The translations under genes and the position numbers were made by a program. A model generated the notes under the pieces. That model was not told the origin of the DNA. It was given only the letters and a program-made list of their open reading frames with translations, and made no database searches. Below are positions 32,634 to 38,389 of a DNA stretch of 38,389 bases, piece after piece (the first letter of the stretch is position 1; each line of letters opens with the position of its first letter). Source of the stretch: [Flexibacter] sp. ATCC 35208 (lineage in GTDB: Bacteria > Bacteroidota > Bacteroidia > Chitinophagales > Chitinophagaceae); the NCBI RefSeq assembly GCF_001975825.1, contig NZ_MTKN01000022.1, positions 83,112-121,500 of the forward strand, given 5' to 3'.

Positions 32634-33917
32634 GTGTGCCAATGCTTTTCTATCTGGTTGATACTATACCTTGCAGGCTGCAATACTAATAAAAATATGC
32701 AAACCTCCAATTACCTTCCCCAAGACTCTTTTTTAGATTCCCTGCTAAATACACAGACAGCCCGCCTTGGACGGGTTTTTGCCAATCCGGAAAAGTACCG
32801 GCTGCAGATTATTTATACCAGGATCGACCGGGATGCGCAAAACACCCCCCATTGCACAGATTTCACCTATAGATTGGACAAAAACACCTATTTCTACCCC
32901 GCCTCTACCATAAAACTGGCCGCCACCGCCCTCGCCCTGGAAAAACTGAATAACCTTTCTATCCAGGGCCTGGACCGCCATACTCCCATGTTCACCGGAA
33001 GTATGCCCGGCGCTACCCCGGCCGCCCTCACAGATGCCTCCTCCCCTTCCGGATTCCCCTCCATCGGTAATTATATTAAAAAGATATTGCTGGTCAGTGA
33101 CAACGATGCCTTCAACCGGCTCTATGAATTTATCGGTCAGGAAGCCTTTAATAAAAGTCTCTGGGCCAAAGGGTACCCCGGGGCACAGGTCAGACACCGG
33201 GTGGGAGTCTCCGGTATTTCACCCGAAAAAAACCGGTATACCAACCCCATTACTTTTCGCAGGGGCAAAAAGGTCATCTACCAGCAACCTGGTCTATACA
33301 GCGCCCTCACCTTCTCCCCCAGACACGACCAGATGGGGAAGGCATACTATAATGAACAAAATGAACTGGTCGAAACCCCAATGGATGCCTCGGAGAAAAA
33401 CAGGATCTGCCTGGCAGACCTGCACAATATTTTAAAAAGTATTATTTTTCCTGATCTTGTAACAAAATCACAACGTTTCCGTTTAAATGATGGCGACTAT
33501 GGATTTTTATACCACTGCATGTCAGCACAGCCGGAAGAATCGGAGCAACCAACTTTTGATTCGGCAGCGTTTCATCATAATTACGTGAAGTTTCTGTTGT
33601 TTGGTGCAGAGAAAAACAACAATATCAGTGGTAATGTACGCAGCTTTAATAAACCAGGATGGGCATATGGCACATTAACAGACGTGGCCTATATAGCAGA
33701 CTTTGCCCACCGGATTGAATTTATGTTATCTACAACCGTTTATGTAAATGACAACACTGGAATCCTTTCCGACGAAAATTACCAGTTCAAACAGATAGGC
33801 GAACCTTTCATGCAGGCCTTAGGCGAGCTTATTTATAATTATGAGCGCCAACGGCCGCGGATATATCGTCCCGACCTGTCCCGGTTCAAAATTGACTATT
33901 CCAATAAAATCTTTTGA
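32634..33917 (+). CDS. Serine beta-lactamase-fold lipoprotein hydrolase
   Basis: 427 residues starting at GTG. The start is set by a lipoprotein signal, MCQCFSIWLILYLAGC, with Cys16 in LAGC; the next ATG (32697) would lose it. Penicillin-interacting motifs: SxxK as STIK at residues 91-94 (YPASTIKLA), SDN at 155-157, and K340-P-G in the place of KTG. A class A omega-loop Glu motif (ExxLN) is not seen, so it is probably not an antibiotic-hydrolysing lactamase. A peptidoglycan or ester hydrolase is more likely. The mature protein would be tethered to a membrane, facing the periplasm. Genes on either side are unrelated. Confidence 0.82.
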   Translation: MCQCFSIWLILYLAGCNTNKNMQTSNYLPQDSFLDSLLNTQTARLGRVFANPEKYRLQIIYTRIDRDAQNTPHCTDFTYRLDKNTYFYPASTIKLAATALALEKLNNLSIQGLDRHTPMFTGSMPGATPAALTDASSPSGFPSIGNYIKKILLVSDNDAFNRLYEFIGQEAFNKSLWAKGYPGAQVRHRVGVSGISPEKNRYTNPITFRRGKKVIYQQPGLYSALTFSPRHDQMGKAYYNEQNELVETPMDASEKNRICLADLHNILKSIIFPDLVTKSQRFRLNDGDYGFLYHCMSAQPEESEQPTFDSAAFHHNYVKFLLFGAEKNNNISGNVRSFNKPGWAYGTLTDVAYIADFAHRIEFMLSTTVYVNDNTGILSDENYQFKQIGEPFMQALGELIYNYERQRPRIYRPDLSRFKIDYSNKIF

Positions 33918-33957
33918 AAATACCAAGTTCTAATTCTATATTAAACAAGTGAGTGAA

Positions 33958-34671
33958 ATGGCAACAAGTAAACGTTTATGGGCAGTAGCGGCCCTTTTAG
34001 CAATGGTAACAGGGTTTACCGCATGTTTGAAAACTGAAAACACAACTCCTTCAAGACCAGTCGCTGCTTTCGTTGTGATCAATGGTATCACAAGTGCTGC
34101 AAAACTGGACTTCTATGACAACTCTACCAAAGTTAAGGACAGCATCTCCACAGGATTTGCAGGTTACAACTACCAGGCCTACGGTGGCTACCACCTTTTC
34201 GACCTGAAAAGATATGCAACCAGCACTACAGTGGTGTCTACCAGCGCTGCCAACTACGATTCGCTGACCTACTACACCCTGGTAGCATTCGGTGATTCTA
34301 CCTCACCTGTGTTCTATCCGATCGAAGACGATTTCGAAGGTGCTAGCAACAGCAACCTGAATATCCGCTTCTGGAACTTATCACCTAACATCGGTGCGGT
34401 TGACGTATACCTGAACACAACTAAAATTGACAGCAACAGAACATTCTCCCTGTCCAGACCAAGTTCTGTGTTCAAGGCACTGACCACCGTATCCACTGCG
34501 ACTTCTATCACCATCAAGAAAGCAGGTACGGAAACAATTGTAGCAACTAATAATTCTTCTTCTACCCAACTGACTTCAGGTGGTGTATACACCATCTTCC
34601 TCACAGGCGATGCCAATGTCACCAGTGGTACACTGGCTCCTTATGTTGGATATATCAAGAACTATTATTAA
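33958..34671 (+). CDS. DUF4397 domain-containing lipoprotein
   Basis: 237 residues from ATG 33958 (a GTG three codons upstream is also open). Signal with a Bacteroidota-style lipobox TGFTAC, Cys23. The rest is beta-rich with two DUF4397-like stretches: VAAFVVINGITSAAKLDFYD near residue 35 and NIRFWNLSPNIGAVDVYLNT near 130. Both carry the family's 'xxxxNxSPxxxxVDVYxxxT' style. It would sit on the outer membrane, facing the periplasm or outside. The role is unknown; such proteins are common and often carried with secreted enzymes. It lies 41 bases after the serine hydrolase and has its own terminator, so the two may be cotranscribed. Confidence 0.85.
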   Translation: MATSKRLWAVAALLAMVTGFTACLKTENTTPSRPVAAFVVINGITSAAKLDFYDNSTKVKDSISTGFAGYNYQAYGGYHLFDLKRYATSTTVVSTSAANYDSLTYYTLVAFGDSTSPVFYPIEDDFEGASNSNLNIRFWNLSPNIGAVDVYLNTTKIDSNRTFSLSRPSSVFKALTTVSTATSITIKKAGTETIVATNNSSSTQLTSGGVYTIFLTGDANVTSGTLAPYVGYIKNYY

Positions 34672-34679
34672 TAGAATTT

Positions 34680-34713
34680 ACCCGCTTCTGTCATTGGCAG
34701 AAGCGGGTTTTTT
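34680..34713 (+). terminator. Terminator of the DUF4397 gene
   Basis: A perfect 11-bp stem ACCCGCTTCTG / CAGAAGCGGGT, 7-nt loop, then a T-run. Confidence 0.93.
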
Positions 34714-34729
34714 ACTATATCTTAGCCCC

Positions 34730-36358
34730 ATGAGGCTAACTATCCTGATAATATTCCTGCTATCCTATTCCTTTATTAAGGCCCAGACTCCACGCTATAT
34801 TATCCAGTTGCGCGATAAAGCCAACACTACCTGGTCCCTCGATCAACCCTCCCAATTCCTTACTGCCAAAGCAATTGCACGCAGAACAAAACAACACCTT
34901 TCCATAGACAGTACAGACCTGCCGGTATCTCCAACCTACCGTGACAGCATTGCTGCTGCCGGAAATGTAAATATATTGTATACTTCCCGCTGGTTTAATC
35001 AGGTCATCATTCAGACTACTGATACCACCGCCCTGAGAAAAATTCAATCCTTCTCCTTTGTGGAAAAAACCAGTACTGAAGGCCGTAAATCCGCGCTACG
35101 AAAAACCATTGCGGCCAACGGCAAAAGCACGAAACTGTCAGGCACCGGTACTTACGGTGGCGCTCATTGGCAGATGGAACTACATAATGCCATCACCCTG
35201 CATGACCACAATTATAAAGGACAGAACATGATCATTGCCGTTATTGACAATGGTTTCCCTTCTGTGAATGTAAACCGTGCTTTTACCAGTACCAATATCA
35301 TCAGCACCTGGGATTTTGTCAAGGCCGCTGCTAACGTATACGACTATGGCGAACATGGAACGGAGGTTCTCTCCATCATGGCATCCAACCTCCCCGATGA
35401 GATGATCGGATCCGCACCGGAAGCAGGTTACATCCTGCTCCGTACAGAAGAAACAGACTGGGAAAAACCCATTGAAGAAAATAACTGGGTAGCTGCGGCT
35501 GAATATGCAGACAGTCTGGGTGCTGATCTCATCTCCTCCTCTCTTGGTTACAATACATTTGACGATCCTGTTTATAATCATACTTATGCAGATCTGGATG
35601 GAAAAACGACCATCATTGCCCGTGCCGCCGCTTTGGCTGCTGCAAAGGGAATGATCGTCGTCATTGCCGCAGGCAATGAAGGTGCGAATGACTGGCATTA
35701 TATATTGACACCCGCTGATGCAGATAATATTCTGACGGTAGGCGCAGTCAGCCCCGAAGGTGATCTGGCCGACTTCAGCGGCCGTGGCCCCACCGCCGAT
35801 GGCCGTATCAAACCAGATGTGGTATCTGTCGGCAAAAATAGTCAGATCGTACGACCAGACGGCATACTTACACTAGGCGATGGTACATCCTTTGCCACAC
35901 CAGTCATAGCGGGTCTCACCGCATGCTTATGGCAGGCATTCCCTAACAGTACGAACCAGGAAGTGATCAATGCTGTCAAGGCCAGTAGCAGCCAGTATAG
36001 CTCTCCAGACAATGATATGGGATATGGTATTCCCAACTATCAGATAGCTTACAATACCTTACTAGCCAGTACTTTATCGAATGATACTTTACAGTTTCAG
36101 CACAGCTGGCTGAAAGCAATCCCCAATCCTTTTACAAATGAGATCAAAACATTTGTACATGTAAATGCAGGTCAAAAGGTGGAACTGGCGCTGTTTGACA
36201 ATAACGGCCGCAGGATCAGGACAACAAACTTTACCCCTGCTACAGATTATTATTACTATGAATGGCCTGCTGACTTTTCAGCATTACCTGCCGGTATATA
36301 TTATTTAAGGGCGCAAAAGGGCAGGGACAAGGCCGTGGTGAAGCTACTAAAACGTTAA
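34730..36358 (+). CDS. Subtilisin-like serine protease (S8) with T9SS sorting domain
   Basis: 542 residues. Signal peptide MRLTILIIFLLSYSFIKA, an inhibitor-like propeptide region (about 20-150), then a subtilase domain. Asp173 (AVIDNGFP), His209 (YGEHGTEVLS) and Ser387 (GDGTSFATPVIAG) form the triad, and AAGNEG supplies the oxyanion Asn. The last about 80 residues look like a type IX secretion type A sorting domain (AIPNPFTNEI, VELALFDNNGRRI, LPAGIYYLRAQKGRDKAVVK), so the protease should cross the outer membrane through T9SS. I chose ATG 34730 because the longer frame would lie in the DUF4397 gene. TATCTTAG four bases before the ATG is one base off the -7 consensus. Confidence 0.94.
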   Translation: MRLTILIIFLLSYSFIKAQTPRYIIQLRDKANTTWSLDQPSQFLTAKAIARRTKQHLSIDSTDLPVSPTYRDSIAAAGNVNILYTSRWFNQVIIQTTDTTALRKIQSFSFVEKTSTEGRKSALRKTIAANGKSTKLSGTGTYGGAHWQMELHNAITLHDHNYKGQNMIIAVIDNGFPSVNVNRAFTSTNIISTWDFVKAAANVYDYGEHGTEVLSIMASNLPDEMIGSAPEAGYILLRTEETDWEKPIEENNWVAAAEYADSLGADLISSSLGYNTFDDPVYNHTYADLDGKTTIIARAAALAAAKGMIVVIAAGNEGANDWHYILTPADADNILTVGAVSPEGDLADFSGRGPTADGRIKPDVVSVGKNSQIVRPDGILTLGDGTSFATPVIAGLTACLWQAFPNSTNQEVINAVKASSSQYSSPDNDMGYGIPNYQIAYNTLLASTLSNDTLQFQHSWLKAIPNPFTNEIKTFVHVNAGQKVELALFDNNGRRIRTTNFTPATDYYYYEWPADFSALPAGIYYLRAQKGRDKAVVKLLKR

Positions 36359-36420
36359 GTATTTCCGCTCCTCCTAACTACGATCACAGATTTCTTCCAC
36401 TATCAGTTACAAAATTATTG

Positions 36421-36428
36421 TAGGTTTG
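36421..36428 (+). promoter_or_regulatory. -7 element TAGGTTTG of the aminotransferase gene
   Basis: Exact TAnnTTTG, 33 bases before ATG 36462. It overlaps the position of a longer-frame start (36426) and so argues against it. Confidence 0.5.
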
Positions 36429-36461
36429 TTGCTGGTCGCGCACCTACTAAACATTTTTGTT

Positions 36462-37661
36462 ATGAAGCATTTGGAATTAGCAGAAAGGCTGTCAAGGATC
36501 TCTGAGCCACAAACGATCAAGATGGCGAAGTTGAGCCGCGAGTTGAAAGCACAGGGCATAGACATTGTGGATCTGAGTATTGGCGAACCTGACTTTGACA
36601 CGCCAACCCACATCAGGGAGGCAGCAAAAAAAGCCATCGATGAAGGCTTTACGCATTACACACCCGTAGCTGGTATTGCAGATCTGCGAGCGGCAGTAGT
36701 GAAGAAACTGCAACGCGATAACAATCTGGAATATCTGCCGGAACAGATTGTGGTATCGACAGGTGCCAAGCAAAGTATTGCCAACGCAGTGCTGAGTGTA
36801 ATCAACCCCGGTGATGAGGTCATTATCCCTACCCCCTATTGGGTCACTTATTCAGAATTAGTAAAACTCTGTCAGGGTACGGTTGTGTTCGTACCATGCA
36901 GTATTGAAAATAAATTCAAGATCACCCCTGCACAACTGGAAGCGGCTATTACGCCAAAAACAAAGTTGTTCATGTTCTCTTCTCCCTGCAATCCTACCGG
37001 ATCTGTATATAGTAAAGAAGAGCTGAAAGCACTGGCCGATGTATTTGCCAAATATCCTGGTATCTACGTGATGGCTGATGAGATCTATGAATACATCAAC
37101 TATGTAGGTAAGCACGAAAGCATAGCACAGTTCGAGGGAATGAAAGAACGCACGATTATCATCAATGGTCTGAGTAAAGGCTTTGCGATGACAGGATGGC
37201 GTTTAGGCTACCTGGCTGCACCTGCAGCAGTAGCAAAAGCGGCGGAGAATATGCAAAGCCAGTTCACTTCTGCAACCTGCTCTATCACACAAAAAGCAGC
37301 AGTGGCAGCACTGAATGGTCCGAAAGATTCTGCTGATGAAATGCTGGCAGAGTTCACCAAAAGAAGAGCATTTGTATTTGAACAAATGAGCCAGATGCCA
37401 GGTTTGAAACTGATCAACCCGGACGGCGCCTTCTATATGTTCCCGGATGTAAGCAGCTTCTTTGGCAAGTCTTACGACGGTGTAGAAGTGAACAATGCAG
37501 ATGATCTGTGTATGTACCTGCTGCACAAAGCGAACGTAACATTTGTAACAGGTTCTGCCTTCCAGCAGCCAAATGCCATCCGAATTTCTTATGCCGCTTC
37601 TATGGAGAAGCTCCAGGAAGGGATGAAGCGTTTGAAAGCAGGTCTGGAAAAACTGGCCTAA
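36462..37661 (+). CDS. Pyridoxal phosphate aspartate aminotransferase (class I/II)
   Basis: 399 residues; transfers the amino group of aspartate to 2-oxoglutarate, cytosolic. Family marks: VDLSIGEPDFDTPTHIREA, YTPVAGIADLRAAVV, STGAKQSIANAV, PTPYWVTY, SSPCNPTGSVYSKEE (NPTG), MADEIYEYINY (Asp and Tyr contacting PLP), SKGFAMTGWRLGYL with Schiff-base Lys239, and NAIRISYAAS with the substrate-carboxylate Arg. This is the Ib subgroup typical of bacteria; some members also take prephenate, which cannot be excluded. I chose ATG 36462 (MKHLELAERLSRISEPQT); the 12 codons upstream are unlike the family. A strong terminator follows. Confidence 0.94.
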   Translation: MKHLELAERLSRISEPQTIKMAKLSRELKAQGIDIVDLSIGEPDFDTPTHIREAAKKAIDEGFTHYTPVAGIADLRAAVVKKLQRDNNLEYLPEQIVVSTGAKQSIANAVLSVINPGDEVIIPTPYWVTYSELVKLCQGTVVFVPCSIENKFKITPAQLEAAITPKTKLFMFSSPCNPTGSVYSKEELKALADVFAKYPGIYVMADEIYEYINYVGKHESIAQFEGMKERTIIINGLSKGFAMTGWRLGYLAAPAAVAKAAENMQSQFTSATCSITQKAAVAALNGPKDSADEMLAEFTKRRAFVFEQMSQMPGLKLINPDGAFYMFPDVSSFFGKSYDGVEVNNADDLCMYLLHKANVTFVTGSAFQQPNAIRISYAASMEKLQEGMKRLKAGLEKLA

Positions 37662-37679
37662 ATAATTCATTTCCTATAG

Positions 37680-37714
37680 AAAAGCTTTTGCCAAATCGGC
37701 AAAAGCTTTTTTTT
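37680..37714 (+). terminator. Terminator of the aminotransferase gene
   Basis: A perfect 13-bp stem AAAAGCTTTTGCC / GGCAAAAGCTTTT with a 5-nt loop, then T-rich. Confidence 0.93.
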
Positions 37715-37742
37715 CGCCACTACATCTGCACATTATTATTTA

Positions 37743-37750
37743 TATATTTG
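37743..37750 (+). promoter_or_regulatory. -7 element TATATTTG of the 180-residue protein gene
   Basis: Exact TAnnTTTG, 22 bases before ATG 37773. Confidence 0.55.
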
Positions 37751-37772
37751 CACCTGCAAACAATTATTATAC

Positions 37773-38315
37773 ATGGGTATGACATCTCAGCAAGCCCTCT
37801 TTATCGTACTTGGACTTGGCATTCTAACTATTCTATATATGACCTTGAAGGATATGTTCCTAAAACCTAAAGACAAGGAGGTAACACCTGTCACCGCCGC
37901 ACCTGTTTCTGAAAAACGCAGCAGCGACCCGGCAGTCCTCCCCCTCCAATTACAAGCCTATGAAAGAATGGCTTTGCTGGTAGACCGCATCAACCTGCAG
38001 AACCTGATCAGCCGTGTATACCAACCCGGCCTCGGTGCTACAGACATGCAGGTGGGCCTGATTCACACTATCAAAGCTGAATTCGACCACAACGTCACCC
38101 AGCAGATCTACGTCTCTGCAATCGCCTGGGAAGCCGTAAAAACACTGAAAGAACAAACCATCACGATCATCAACCAGGTTGCCAGTCAGCTCCCGGCCGA
38201 GGCCACCGCGATGGATCTTAATAAACATATTCTGGAAGTATTCCTGCAAGCTGAATCATCCCCTGCCGAAATGACCGCGCAGATCGTGAATGCCGAAGCC
38301 CGCAAGTTATTCTAA
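37773..38315 (+). CDS. Membrane-anchored protein of unknown function
   Basis: 180 residues. An N-terminal membrane helix (ALFIVLGLGILTILYMTL), a short Lys/Pro linker, then a helical soluble domain starting PLQLQAYERMALLVDRINLQ and ending TAQIVNAEARKLF. Segments such as HNVTQQIYVSAIAWEAVKTL and TIINQVASQLPAEA repeat helical heptad-like patterns. I do not recognise an enzymatic motif. It is probably an inner-membrane-tethered cytosolic domain of a family found in Chitinophagaceae (I have a faint memory of a DUF name but do not rely on it). It has its own promoter and terminator, so is monocistronic. Confidence 0.75.
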   Translation: MGMTSQQALFIVLGLGILTILYMTLKDMFLKPKDKEVTPVTAAPVSEKRSSDPAVLPLQLQAYERMALLVDRINLQNLISRVYQPGLGATDMQVGLIHTIKAEFDHNVTQQIYVSAIAWEAVKTLKEQTITIINQVASQLPAEATAMDLNKHILEVFLQAESSPAEMTAQIVNAEARKLF

Positions 38316-38336
38316 CAAAAGAGGATACTGAAAATC

Positions 38337-38377
38337 GAAAAGGAGGTGTATCAAAAGTATGATACACCTCCTTTTTC
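38337..38377 (+). terminator. Terminator after the 180-residue protein gene
   Basis: A perfect 13-bp stem AGGAGGTGTATCA (38341-38353) / TGATACACCTCCT (38360-38372) with a 6-nt loop, then T-rich. Confidence 0.92.
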
Positions 38378-38389
38378 TTTGAAAATAGT

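Overview
The window looks like ordinary chromosome from a member of the Bacteroidota, most likely the Chitinophagaceae (Chitinophaga-like). The evidence is: Bacteroidota-type -7 promoter elements (TAnnTTTG) ahead of many genes; a short primary sigma factor without region 1.1; SecD and SecF fused in one chain; an enlarged NusB; a DUF3822 gene next to rsmD-coaD; an STN-domain barrel gene behind sigma/anti-sigma remnants; and a subtilase with a type IX secretion sorting domain. The genus assignment is inference. No rRNA, tRNA, CRISPR array, insertion sequence or prophage gene was seen.

Layout. 1-1.6 kb: partial pyrE (-) divergent from a NUDIX hydrolase (+), which ends in an 18-nt tandem array running into a perfect two-way terminator. 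1.6-7.2 kb, all on the minus strand: a DUF3822-rsmD-coaD-hotdog thioesterase operon, a TPR protein, folB, trxB and the primary sigma factor rpoD. 7.5-11.8 kb (+): threonine aldolase, valS and a secreted protein. 11.8-12.1 kb: a repeat-rich intergenic region with a 78-nt duplication, a 19-bp hairpin and a 7 x 11-nt array. 12.1-17.2 kb (-): a metalloprotease/beta-propeller/beta-barrel protein, sdaA with a duplicated 3' end, and an FKBP lipoprotein. 17.3-18.1 kb (+): a 2OG-Fe(II) oxygenase. 18.2-19.8 kb (-): an STN/outer-membrane protein behind a scarred sigma/anti-sigma remnant. 19.8-22.1 kb (-): repeats, then groEL and groES.

22.4-28.8 kb (+): nusB, a DUF1573 lipoprotein, yajC, coaE, a SNF2-type helicase and a GH5-like protein lacking the catalytic acid/base. 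28.9-32.5 kb (-): a 41-residue membrane protein and secDF. 32.6-38.3 kb (+): a serine beta-lactamase-fold lipoprotein, a DUF4397 lipoprotein, a subtilase, an aspartate aminotransferase and a membrane-anchored protein of unknown function.

Most genes are housekeeping: translation, protein folding, the Sec accessory genes yajC and secDF, CoA synthesis (coaD and coaE), folate, thioredoxin and amino-acid metabolism. I found no clear new multi-gene system. The points most worth a second look are the GH5 pseudo-enzyme, the sigma/anti-sigma deletion scar, the RsmD variant with GPPY in place of (D/N)PPY, the protease-propeller-barrel protein, the short tandem arrays that begin at stop codons, the duplicated sdaA 3' end, possible leaderless mRNAs, and a repeated element upstream of groESL.
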